From Candidatus Gastranaerophilales bacterium (GTDB lineage: Bacteria; Cyanobacteriota; Vampirovibrionia; Gastranaerophilales; Gastranaerophilaceae): DNA of 64,000 nt. The notes beneath the pieces are model-generated. The model was given only the letters and a program-made list of their open reading frames with translations. It did no database searches and was not told the DNA's origin. The translations under genes and the position numbers were made by a program. Numbering within the stretch: the stretch's first letter is position 1; each line of letters begins with the position of its first letter. The DNA lies in assembly GCA_024695865.1 (NCBI GenBank), contig JAILHI010000039.1:1-64000 (forward strand), in the 5' to 3' direction. Shown here one piece after another: positions 44,364-53,103 of this stretch.

Positions 44364-45965
44364 TTAATTGTTATCTGTTAAACATTTATAAAAACCATTT
44401 TGGTGGTGGACGTAAATACAGTTTTTACCGTCATTTTTTGCTTTATAAAGTGCATCATCCGCAGTTTTTATTAACCCCTCTGGTTCATTTGCGGAGGACG
44501 GAAATTCCGAAATTCCGATACTGACACTTGTTCTTAAAGTTACTTTATCGTCAATCGGCACTTCGATTTTGGCGATATTTTTTCTGAGTCTTTCTGCAAT
44601 AATTGTTGCATCTTTTGCGGCAGTTTCGGGAAGAATAACCGTAAATTCTTCGCCGCCGTATCTTGCGGGAACGTCTATGTTACGGCAGGTGTTTTTGATT
44701 GTTACCGCAATTTCTTTAAGAACTCTGTCCCCGATTAAGTGGCCGTAGGTATCGTTTACATGCTTAAAGTTATCAATATCCATCATCAGTAGGGACATAA
44801 CGTGTTTATATCTTGTTGCCCTTGTAACTTCGGCATCAAGCAGAGTTTTGAAGTGACGGTGAATGTATAATTTTGTCAGGCCGTCTTTTGTTGCAAGTTC
44901 GTACAATTTTGCGTTGTCTATTGCGATTGCCGCCTGATTTGAAAGAGCCTCGATAAATTCCAAATCCTGTCTGTTAAACAGTTTATTGTTCTTTTTGTTT
45001 GTAATGTTGATAACGCCGATTGCTTCGCCTTTTGCGATAAGAGGAACACAAATCATTGAAGATATGTTGTTAAGCATGTTTGCCTGTTTAAAACGGGGGT
45101 CATTCTGACCTAAGTTTGTGATGATTGATTTTTTTTCGGCAAAAACTTTACCTGCAATACCTTCATTGATTTTGAGTTTGCTGCATTCGATAACCCCGTT
45201 GTTGATGTCAAATTCAACTTTCGGGTCTTTCAAACCGTAAACAACCTTAACCTGTAAGGTGTTGTCGCTCATATCGTAAAGCATTAATGAGCCTTTTTCC
45301 GCATCAATAGTTTCAAGCGCTCTGCCTAAGATTACCTGAATTAAGCCTTTTAAGTCATCAATGAAGTTAACCGCCTGTGAGATGTTATACAGGATAGACA
45401 GATTGTGCAAAGACTTATGTAAAAAGGATATTTGCGATTCCTGTTCTGCCTGCCGTACAAACTTTACGAGCAAAGGTTCTATGCAGTAGAACATTTTGTT
45501 TAAAAGCAAAAGTTCTTCCTGTTCAAACGGTTCGCCGTCTTCTTTTCTGCCTATTGAACATACGCAGAACGGAATATCGTCTTTGAAAAAGACTTTGAAA
45601 TATGCAGAGTTTAAATCATCAAGAGATGCGTTTTCCCAAAGATTTTTGTAGGTCGGGGTGCCGTCAGAGTTGACGGTAGGCAAAAGTTCTTTTCCCGCAT
45701 AATTCAGAAAATCGGCATATTCCGCATCAAATTCAAAGGGGTGTTCAAGTGAGGTGTTGTTGACGGACTTATATGCCTGGTCTTTTTTGACGAAAAATAC
45801 GACATCGTTAAGGTTAAAATTCGAGGTCATAAAAAAACTGATTTTATTGAGCAAATCATCAAGGGAATACGCCTGACTTGACAGAATATTTAACTCAAAA
45901 AGATTGTTAAGTTCCAAAAAATTCTTTTGGAGATTTAAAATCTTATCTGATAAGTCTTGAGCCAT
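44364..45965 (-). CDS. GAF-GGDEF diguanylate cyclase
   Basis: This 533-residue cytoplasmic protein makes the second messenger cyclic di-GMP. An N-terminal GAF-like region (about 15-170) is followed by a canonical GAF domain (about 185-355; [29 protein letters not shown]) and a GGDEF domain with the active motif GGEEF at 437-441. An inhibitory I-site RxxD (RNID, 428-431) stands five residues before it, so product inhibition is likely. The tandem sensor domains may bind small ligands. A rubredoxin gene follows in the same unit; a redox link is only a suggestion. Confidence 0.95.
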   Translation of the reverse strand: MAQDLSDKILNLQKNFLELNNLFELNILSSQAYSLDDLLNKISFFMTSNFNLNDVVFFVKKDQAYKSVNNTSLEHPFEFDAEYADFLNYAGKELLPTVNSDGTPTYKNLWENASLDDLNSAYFKVFFKDDIPFCVCSIGRKEDGEPFEQEELLLLNKMFYCIEPLLVKFVRQAEQESQISFLHKSLHNLSILYNISQAVNFIDDLKGLIQVILGRALETIDAEKGSLMLYDMSDNTLQVKVVYGLKDPKVEFDINNGVIECSKLKINEGIAGKVFAEKKSIITNLGQNDPRFKQANMLNNISSMICVPLIAKGEAIGVINITNKKNNKLFNRQDLEFIEALSNQAAIAIDNAKLYELATKDGLTKLYIHRHFKTLLDAEVTRATRYKHVMSLLMMDIDNFKHVNDTYGHLIGDRVLKEIAVTIKNTCRNIDVPARYGGEEFTVILPETAAKDATIIAERLRKNIAKIEVPIDDKVTLRTSVSIGISEFPSSANEPEGLIKTADDALYKAKNDGKNCIYVHHQNGFYKCLTDNN

Positions 45966-46066
45966 GTACTCATTTCCCCTTCAACGACCTCTTGTTATAA
46001 TTATTATATCATCAAACTCAAAAATCAATAGAAAAAGGTCGTATTTTAAGAAAAGTAATTATTCGG

Positions 46067-46663
46067 TTATTTTAATTCGTTTAAAAGCACGTTTGTAATT
46101 ATTTGAGAGTATTTTCCGTAGGTATTCATTGAAATAATAATGACATTTTTGCCGTCTTGTTCCGCAACACCGATAATGCCCTGAACGCCGTGCACGGGGA
46201 TATTTACAATGTCTGAATCAAATTTTACATAAGGAATGGTTTGGCCCATTGCTTTTACGGAATCCTGTCCTTTGATTTCAAAATTTTCAAACTGCAAAAT
46301 TTTAAAATCTTTTACAAAATCCATAATTTTTTCATTTGCTTTTTTGTTGTTAAAATCTGCCTTTGTCAAAGTATCGTTTTTAGTCGGTTTTGAAAAATAA
46401 AATCTTTGTGAGGTTGCGCCGTGTTTTACGTAGACGTAATTGCCGATTTTAGGAAGTTTTGATGATGAAACAAGTTCAAACTCTTTGTCAATTTTTGAAA
46501 AATCGGCTATTTGTGCGGCTTTTTCCATTTTTGTTGTTTGAGCCTGTTGAAACGGGTTGTGGATAAATTCGCTGACAAACTGCCAGCCGCCTATTGCAAC
46601 AAAGCCGATAGCCGCTAAAATTAATATGATTATAAATATAAATTTTTTTAAACAACCGAACAT
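46067..46663 (-). CDS. Hypothetical single-span membrane protein
   Basis: This 198-residue protein has a membrane helix at about residues 7-28 and then a soluble, mixed alpha/beta, probably periplasmic domain. That domain has no motif I can name (YVYVKHGATSQRFYF, GVQGIIGVAEQDGKNVIIIS). It is divergent from mutS with about 55 bp between the starts. Confidence 0.7.
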   Translation of the reverse strand: MFGCLKKFIFIIILILAAIGFVAIGGWQFVSEFIHNPFQQAQTTKMEKAAQIADFSKIDKEFELVSSSKLPKIGNYVYVKHGATSQRFYFSKPTKNDTLTKADFNNKKANEKIMDFVKDFKILQFENFEIKGQDSVKAMGQTIPYVKFDSDIVNIPVHGVQGIIGVAEQDGKNVIIISMNTYGKYSQIITNVLLNELK

Positions 46664-46718
46664 TTTTTTACCTCAAAACTTGTTATTTAATTATTGTTTA
46701 ACTAAAATTAGTATAGTC

Positions 46719-49295
46719 ATGACAAAAAAAGAAATCAATAATATAAACAGTTTCGATGTGGATTTGAGTCTTGCAACCCCGATGTTGCGGCAATATCTTG
46801 ATATTAAAAGAAAATATCAGGATATTATCCTGATGTACAGAATGGGCGATTTTTATGAATGTTTTTTTGAAGATGCCCTGACGGTTTCAAAGGCGCTTGA
46901 AATTACGCTGACGGCACGTGACGGCGGCGATTTGGGAAAAATTCCCATGGCAGGTATTCCTGCAAAGGCTTTTGATAATTACTTGCCGAAACTTCTTGAA
47001 AAGGGTTTTAAGGCTGCTGTCTGCGACCAGATGGAAGACCCTGCGCTTGCAAAAGGACTTGTAAAACGTGAGGTTACTCAGGTTATTACGGCGGGAACAA
47101 TCAGCGAATTGAGTCTTGTTAATTCCGACAAAAACAATTGGCTTGCCGCAATAATCAACGTCGAAAACGTGTACGGACTTGCCTATACGGATATTACAAC
47201 GGGTGAATTTTTTGTTACTCAGGGCGGACTTTCGGAAATTCTTGCAGAACTGCAAAGAATAAAGCCGTCAGAAGTTCTCGCTCCAGTTAAAAAGCAGAAA
47301 GTTCTGCCGTTTCAGATAGTTCCCGATGAAAAATTTGATTTGCCCGAACAAATTTATCTGAGTTACAACTGCTCAAAAATGTCGTCGATTGCCTTTGATA
47401 AGGCACTTGCCGAAAAAAATATAAAAGAACTTTTTGAAACGGAAACCCTGTCATCGTTCGGCTATAACGAATTTCCCGAGGGCTTCAGAGCCGCAGGCGC
47501 TATTGTTGCCTATCTGAATGAAACAAGAAAAGCAAATCTGCCAAAATTTGACACGATTAAATCTTATAATATTTCAGAGTTTTTGTCGCTTGATATCAAT
47601 ACCGCAAGAAATCTTGAACTGCTTTATACGAACAGGGACAAATCAAAATACGGAAGTCTTTTGTGGGCTGTTGACAAGGTTAAAACCAATATGGGCGCAA
47701 GACTTCTTAAAAAGTGGATTACACAGCCTTTAAAAGATGTCGAAAAAATCAATAAAAGGCTTGATGCGGTCGAGGAACTTTTAAATAATTCTTTTGCATC
47801 TTCCTCTTTATCCTCTGTTCTTGCAAAAGTCTATGATATTGAACGTCTTGCCGTAAAATTGAGTAATTCTTCGGCAAATCCGAGAGATATTCTCGCAATA
47901 AAAAATTCACTTTTGTTGCTGCCTGAGATTGTTGAAATTCTCGGTAATTTTAACAGCGAATTTTTGCGGTTTAATGAGGATATTGACGATTTAACGGAAT
48001 TTGCATCTATTGTTGACAGAACCATCAAAGAAGATGCCCCCGTCGGTGTTAAAGACGGCGGAATTATTAATGACGGTGTGAACGGCGAACTCGATTATTA
48101 CAGAGAACTTTTAAACGGCGGTGAGAAAAAACTTGCGGAAACAGAGGCAAAGGAAAAAGAACGAACGGGAATTAAAAATCTGCGTATTGGTTACAGCAAG
48201 ACTTTCGGATATTTTATTGAGGTTACGAACTCAAACCTCGGACTTGTTCCGCAGGATTATATCAGACGGCAGACACTTACAAATGCCGAAAGATTTATAA
48301 CAGAAGAACTCAAAACCTTTGAAACCGAAGTTTCAGCCGCAAAATTTAAGTCTGTTGAAACGGAATACAAAATCTTCTCTGATTTGCGAGAGTATGCAAA
48401 AGAGTTTGCGGATAAAATCAAAGAAATTGCTCACAGATTTGCCGTTATGGACGTTTTGTTGTCTTTTGCAACGGTGGCAGCGGAAAATTCTTATGTCCGT
48501 CCGATAATTAATGACAGTAATGATATGTATATAAAAGACGGCAGACACCCTGTTCTTGAAAAAGTTTTGCCGATGGGAAAATATGTTCCGAACGATTTAA
48601 GATTGCGGGCAAACGTTACAAATTCAACCGATACGCAGTTTATGATTTTAACGGGGCCTAATATGGCGGGTAAATCCACCTTTATGCGCCAAAATGCACT
48701 TATAGTGATTATGGCTCAAATGGGCTGTTTTGTTCCCGCTTCTTATGCAGAAATCGGTGTTGCGGATAAGATTTTTACAAGAGTGGGGGCTTCGGACGAT
48801 TTATCGCTCGGTCAATCAACCTTTATGGTAGAAATGAGTGAAACGGCATATATTTTAAACAGCGCAACGGAAAAAAGTTTTATTCTGCTCGATGAAATCG
48901 GCAGAGGCACAAGCACCTACGACGGTGTTGCTATTGCTTGGTCCGTTGCAGAATACATAGCAACCAAAATCAAAGCGAGAACGGTTTTTGCAACACACTA
49001 CCACGAACTTAACGTTATGCCGAGAAAATTTGAGCAGATTAAAAATTACAGAATAACAATCAGCGAAAAAGACGGCGAAATCGAATTTTTAAGAAAAATT
49101 GTCGAGGGCTCTGCAAGTAAAAGTTACGGTGTACAGGTTGCCAAAAAAGCAGGGCTTCCCGAATGTGTCATTTCAAATGCCCAAAAGTTAATGGTTGAGA
49201 TGCAGAAGGAATTTCAGAAAGACCTTGCGGGTAAGAAAAGACAGGGTGTGAAAAACCCCGAAATACCGCAATTAACACTGCCTTTCGGAGATTAA
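46719..49295 (+). CDS. mutS: DNA mismatch repair protein MutS
   Basis: This 858-residue protein recognises base mismatches. It has the mismatch-reading Phe-x-Glu motif (MGDFYECFFEDA), the core and clamp domains, Walker A GPNMAGKST, LDEIGRGTSTYDG with Walker B, and the FATHYHEL switch. The ATG at 46719 gives the standard length and N-terminus; the open frame extends upstream to 46557 across the divergent gene and is not credible. No clear ribosome site precedes the ATG. mutL lies about 12 kb downstream. Confidence 0.95.
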   Translation: MTKKEINNINSFDVDLSLATPMLRQYLDIKRKYQDIILMYRMGDFYECFFEDALTVSKALEITLTARDGGDLGKIPMAGIPAKAFDNYLPKLLEKGFKAAVCDQMEDPALAKGLVKREVTQVITAGTISELSLVNSDKNNWLAAIINVENVYGLAYTDITTGEFFVTQGGLSEILAELQRIKPSEVLAPVKKQKVLPFQIVPDEKFDLPEQIYLSYNCSKMSSIAFDKALAEKNIKELFETETLSSFGYNEFPEGFRAAGAIVAYLNETRKANLPKFDTIKSYNISEFLSLDINTARNLELLYTNRDKSKYGSLLWAVDKVKTNMGARLLKKWITQPLKDVEKINKRLDAVEELLNNSFASSSLSSVLAKVYDIERLAVKLSNSSANPRDILAIKNSLLLLPEIVEILGNFNSEFLRFNEDIDDLTEFASIVDRTIKEDAPVGVKDGGIINDGVNGELDYYRELLNGGEKKLAETEAKEKERTGIKNLRIGYSKTFGYFIEVTNSNLGLVPQDYIRRQTLTNAERFITEELKTFETEVSAAKFKSVETEYKIFSDLREYAKEFADKIKEIAHRFAVMDVLLSFATVAAENSYVRPIINDSNDMYIKDGRHPVLEKVLPMGKYVPNDLRLRANVTNSTDTQFMILTGPNMAGKSTFMRQNALIVIMAQMGCFVPASYAEIGVADKIFTRVGASDDLSLGQSTFMVEMSETAYILNSATEKSFILLDEIGRGTSTYDGVAIAWSVAEYIATKIKARTVFATHYHELNVMPRKFEQIKNYRITISEKDGEIEFLRKIVEGSASKSYGVQVAKKAGLPECVISNAQKLMVEMQKEFQKDLAGKKRQGVKNPEIPQLTLPFGD

Positions 49296-49297
49296 AA

Positions 49298-51034
49298 ATG
49301 TCAAATTTAAAAAAAATATCAGCATATCTTTTTTTGTTTTTCGGCAGTTTTGTTCTTTTGTATTTGCTGTCTTTGCTGATGCTTAACCCGGCTATTGATA
49401 CGGGCAGAGAACTTTATATCCCGTTCAGAATGTTAAACGGCGAAGTTCTCTATAAAGATATTTTCAATATTTACGGGCCTCTGGCTTATCAGATAAATGC
49501 ATTTTCTTATTGTTTGATGGGTGCAAGGATTAATTCCCTGAGAATTTTCGGAATTTTTAATTTTATGCTGATATTGAGTTCAATATGGTTCATTTTGAAA
49601 GAATTTTTTGAAAAAGATGATAAAATAACGGTTTTTTCAAAATTCACAAAAGGTTTTAAGGACTGTATGCTTGTTTTCATTCTGCTTTCCTTATATTCGT
49701 TGGGGATTTTTAACTACATTTTGCCGTATTCCTTTGCAATGACATACGGGCTTTGTTTCTTTTTGTGGTCTTTATTCTGTTTAATTGAATTTTCAAAAAC
49801 CGATTTACCGAAGTTTGCATATCTTTCCTGTTTGTTTGCGGGCGGTGCTGTTTGCTGTAAATACGAGTTTTTTGCTTATCTCATATTTCTTTTGTTGTAT
49901 CTTTTATTTTGCAAAAAGCCCAAAACGTTTTTGATTTCTGTATTATCGCTTGCAATTATCCCCGTAATTTCTTTCGGAACTTTATTTTTGCAGGGAATGT
50001 CCTTTGCCGATTTATCAAAAACCTTTCAGATAATGAAAACAATGGCTGATACAGTTGCAATAAAATACCTTTATACAAATTTTACGGGAACATATTTTAA
50101 TTTAAAGGTTTTCGGTATTTGTTTCGGCAAAACTCTTGTCCTTGCCGTTATCGGCGCAATTTTGTATTTCTTTGGCAGATTATGCCGAAAAGATAAATTC
50201 CTGACACTGATAGTTTATACATTTTCTTTTTTAGGAATGATTTATACTGGAACGGTCGGTTTTTCGCTTTTTGCAATAATAAATACTTTGCTGCTGATTA
50301 TTTATTTTAAAAAGATTTACGCAAATAAGCCTGTTTTTATATTTATGTCAGCATCGATTTTGTTGTCTTTAAAAACATTTTTTGCGGTAAATATTGAAAC
50401 CTACGGGGCTTATACTCTGCCTTTGTTGATTATTTCGATTTTTGTTTTCCTGTCCAATATTGACTATTGCGAAGACAATGAAGTGAAAAGTAACATCTTA
50501 AACACTTATAGTGTTATTGTCTTTTTCTTTGTTTTAATTTTTGTGATAAATTCAACCATTATAAATTTAAAAAAGCTGCACGGTTTTATTACGACGGAGC
50601 CGATACTCACTTCAAATCATATTGAACAGATAACAAAAACAGAATACACATATCCATATATTGCAGAACCCATTAATATGGCAATAGCTTACATTTCAAA
50701 TAATACAAAAACGACAGACAAAATCGTTGTTCTTCCCGAAACACAGTTTTTGAATTTTGTAACAAAACGCCCTGCGGATAATCTCTATGACAGTTTAACG
50801 CCGTTATATTTTGAAACTTTCGGAGAAGATAATATCATAGAACATTTTAAAGAAACAAAGCCCGAATATTTTATTCTGAACAACAGAAACACCATTGACT
50901 ACGGTAAGCGTTATATCTGCGAGGATTACGGACAGAACTTCTGTTCATTTGTTGATAAGAATTACAAAAAGGTTGAAACCTTCGGCGAAAAACAGTATAT
51001 TTTACAGGTATTTAAAAGAAAAGATTTATTATGA
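49298..51034 (+). CDS. GT39/ArnT-like membrane glycosyltransferase (putative)
   Basis: This 578-residue protein has about eleven membrane helices and the pattern DTGRELYIPFRMLNGEVLYK followed by DIFNIYGPLAYQ after the first helix. That is the acidic-loop signature of GT-C fold sugar transferases acting on lipid-linked sugars. A soluble C-terminal domain (about 450-575) follows. It starts 2 nt after mutS and overlaps rimO by 4 nt. The sugar donor and acceptor are unknown; LPS or surface glycan modification is plausible. Confidence 0.75.
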   Translation: MSNLKKISAYLFLFFGSFVLLYLLSLLMLNPAIDTGRELYIPFRMLNGEVLYKDIFNIYGPLAYQINAFSYCLMGARINSLRIFGIFNFMLILSSIWFILKEFFEKDDKITVFSKFTKGFKDCMLVFILLSLYSLGIFNYILPYSFAMTYGLCFFLWSLFCLIEFSKTDLPKFAYLSCLFAGGAVCCKYEFFAYLIFLLLYLLFCKKPKTFLISVLSLAIIPVISFGTLFLQGMSFADLSKTFQIMKTMADTVAIKYLYTNFTGTYFNLKVFGICFGKTLVLAVIGAILYFFGRLCRKDKFLTLIVYTFSFLGMIYTGTVGFSLFAIINTLLLIIYFKKIYANKPVFIFMSASILLSLKTFFAVNIETYGAYTLPLLIISIFVFLSNIDYCEDNEVKSNILNTYSVIVFFFVLIFVINSTIINLKKLHGFITTEPILTSNHIEQITKTEYTYPYIAEPINMAIAYISNNTKTTDKIVVLPETQFLNFVTKRPADNLYDSLTPLYFETFGEDNIIEHFKETKPEYFILNNRNTIDYGKRYICEDYGQNFCSFVDKNYKKVETFGEKQYILQVFKRKDLL

Positions 51035-52344
51035 AAATTGCGTTAATTAATCACGGTTGTGCAAAAAATTTAATAGACAGTGAATTGATGGCGGGCATGT
51101 TGGCTGATGCGGGTCATCGAGTTACTCTTGATGAAACAAAGGCTGATGTGGTTTTGATAAATACCTGTTCCTTTATTCACGATGCGGAAGAAGAATCCGT
51201 GCAATCAATCGTTAAAATGATTAATGAGGGCAAAAAAGTTATCGTTGCAGGTTGTCTGCCTCAAAAACATAAAAAAGAACTGGAAAAAGCACTTCCTGAA
51301 GTTAAGGCTTTTTTAGGTACTTCTGATATAAACAAAATTGTCGAAATTGCGGATAAAATAGCAAGAGATGAGCAAATCTACGACGTTTCGACAAACCCTC
51401 TTTACCATTACCCCGAAGAAGCCGAAAGACAGCAGATAACGGTCGGTTCTTATTCTTATCTCAAAATTGCAGAGGGCTGCGATTGCGAGTGCGGGTATTG
51501 TATTATACCAAAATTGAGAGGCAAAGCCGTTTCAAGACCGATTGAAAATATTGTTGCGGAAGCCGAAAAACTCACTAAAAAAGGTGTTACGGAAATTATT
51601 CTTATTGCACAGGACACAACCGCCTACGGCAAGGATTTGTACGGAAAACCCTCGCTTGCAAAACTTTTGACGGAACTTGTCAAAATAAAAGATTTAGGCA
51701 GAATAAGAATAATGTACACATACCCGACAGGCATTACGGACGAACTTTTAGAGGTTATTAAAAATAACGAAAAAATCTTTAAATACATCGATATTCCTTT
51801 GCAGCATTCAAGCCCTGCTATTTTAAAAGCAATGAAGCGTCCTGCAAATGATTACCGCAAATTAATCAAAAAAATAAGAAAAGCCGTTCCCGAGATTGCT
51901 TTGAGAACGACCTTTATTGTGGGCTATCCTAATGAAACAAAAGAGGATTTTGAACATCTTAAAAAATTTGTTGCCGATATTAAATTTGACAGGCTGGGCG
52001 TTTTTGAATATTCGCTTGAAAAAGGCACTTATTCCTATACTTTGCCAAACAGAGTGCCTGCACGGGTGAAACACAGCCGAAAAAATCAGATTATGAAATT
52101 ACAGCAAAAAATCTCAAAAGAACTCAATGAAAAATTAATCGGCAAAACAATCGAATGTATTGCCGAATACATCACCGATGACGGTTTGATTACCGCAAGA
52201 ACCTTCAAAGATGCCCCCGAAATTGACGGTGTAATATATTTAAAAACCCGAAACGATGATATTGATGTCGTTCCGGGTGATATAGTCAAGGCTATTGTAA
52301 CGGGTGCCGATAATTATGACCTTTTCGGTGAAATTATTGCTTAA
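51031..52344 (+). CDS. rimO: Ribosomal protein S12 methylthiotransferase RimO
   Basis: This 437-residue radical SAM enzyme adds a methylthio group to an Asp of ribosomal protein S12. The N-terminal domain binds one cluster through C10, C46 and C75 (NHGCAKN, NTCSFI, VAGCLP). The radical SAM cluster uses C150, C154 and C157 (GCDCECGYC). IPLQHSS and a C-terminal TRAM domain complete the fold. NHGCAKNLIDSE and the NTCSFI form favour RimO over MiaB. Its stop overlaps the stop of the convergent gene by 4 nt. Confidence 0.93.
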   Translation: MKIALINHGCAKNLIDSELMAGMLADAGHRVTLDETKADVVLINTCSFIHDAEEESVQSIVKMINEGKKVIVAGCLPQKHKKELEKALPEVKAFLGTSDINKIVEIADKIARDEQIYDVSTNPLYHYPEEAERQQITVGSYSYLKIAEGCDCECGYCIIPKLRGKAVSRPIENIVAEAEKLTKKGVTEIILIAQDTTAYGKDLYGKPSLAKLLTELVKIKDLGRIRIMYTYPTGITDELLEVIKNNEKIFKYIDIPLQHSSPAILKAMKRPANDYRKLIKKIRKAVPEIALRTTFIVGYPNETKEDFEHLKKFVADIKFDRLGVFEYSLEKGTYSYTLPNRVPARVKHSRKNQIMKLQQKISKELNEKLIGKTIECIAEYITDDGLITARTFKDAPEIDGVIYLKTRNDDIDVVPGDIVKAIVTGADNYDLFGEIIA

Positions 52345-53009
52345 AGTCTTTCGATTGTCGTTTTTACATCTCCGCCTTTATAATTTACGGGTACAATCAT
52401 AAATTTTACGGGCGGTTTATCGGGGTCATATTCTTTATCTGCTTTTGACTTGTCTTTTGATTTTGTTTTGGATTTCTTTTGATTTTTATTTTCAAGATTT
52501 TGTTTTACATTTGAGGTTTCCTGTTTAATAACCTCCTGAGTGGTTGTTACTTCTTTTTTTACGGTTTCTGTATTTGTTTGGATATCTTTTTTAACCTCTT
52601 GCGTTGTTTGATGTATTATTCTTGTCTGATTTTTTGTATTTTGCATATATGCAGGAACTAAATCAGTTTGATTTTGATAGTTCTTAATTTCTTCTTCACT
52701 ATCTTGTGTAGTTTCCTGTGCGGGTGTTTCCTGCGTTTTTACGGTCTGATTATTTTCGGTTTGATTTGTTGTATCGGTTTTTTGCTGAACTTTTTGTTCG
52801 GTCGGCTCGGTTGCGGCAGGTGTTTGGGTTTCGCCGGCAGTTACCGCTTCGCCGTTCATATTAAAATTATATTTTCCAATTTCGTATTTGTTTGGTGCTG
52901 TTGTCTGAACGGCAGGTTTTGCGGGGGCTTTTTGTTTTGAAACATGAGTTGCCGCCCAAACAGGTGTTGTAACACATAAACATAAAATTGCTGCCAGTAA
53001 TTTTTTCAT
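52341..53009 (-). CDS. Secreted low-complexity Gln/Thr/Lys-rich protein
   Basis: This 222-residue protein has a clear signal peptide (MKKLLAAILCLCVTTPVWA), then a long disordered stretch of Thr, Gln, Glu and Lys repeats (QTTQEVKKDIQTNTETVKKE), a Lys/Ser-rich run (KSKTKSKDKSK) and a short ordered tail (PPVKFMIVPVNYKGGDV). It may be a periplasmic linker or surface protein. No family is recognised. Confidence 0.7.
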   Translation of the reverse strand: MKKLLAAILCLCVTTPVWAATHVSKQKAPAKPAVQTTAPNKYEIGKYNFNMNGEAVTAGETQTPAATEPTEQKVQQKTDTTNQTENNQTVKTQETPAQETTQDSEEEIKNYQNQTDLVPAYMQNTKNQTRIIHQTTQEVKKDIQTNTETVKKEVTTTQEVIKQETSNVKQNLENKNQKKSKTKSKDKSKADKEYDPDKPPVKFMIVPVNYKGGDVKTTIERL

Positions 53010-53103
53010 ATATACTCCCTGATTGATAAATATTGTTTTACTTTTTTAATGTAATATATTTTTCGGATATTTTCAAATATTTTACAGTTTGAAACGATGA
53101 AGA

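Noticed and set aside
46557-46718. Upstream extension of MutS
   Set aside because: It would overlap the divergent membrane-protein gene and add sequence absent from MutS; the start at 46719 gives the usual length.
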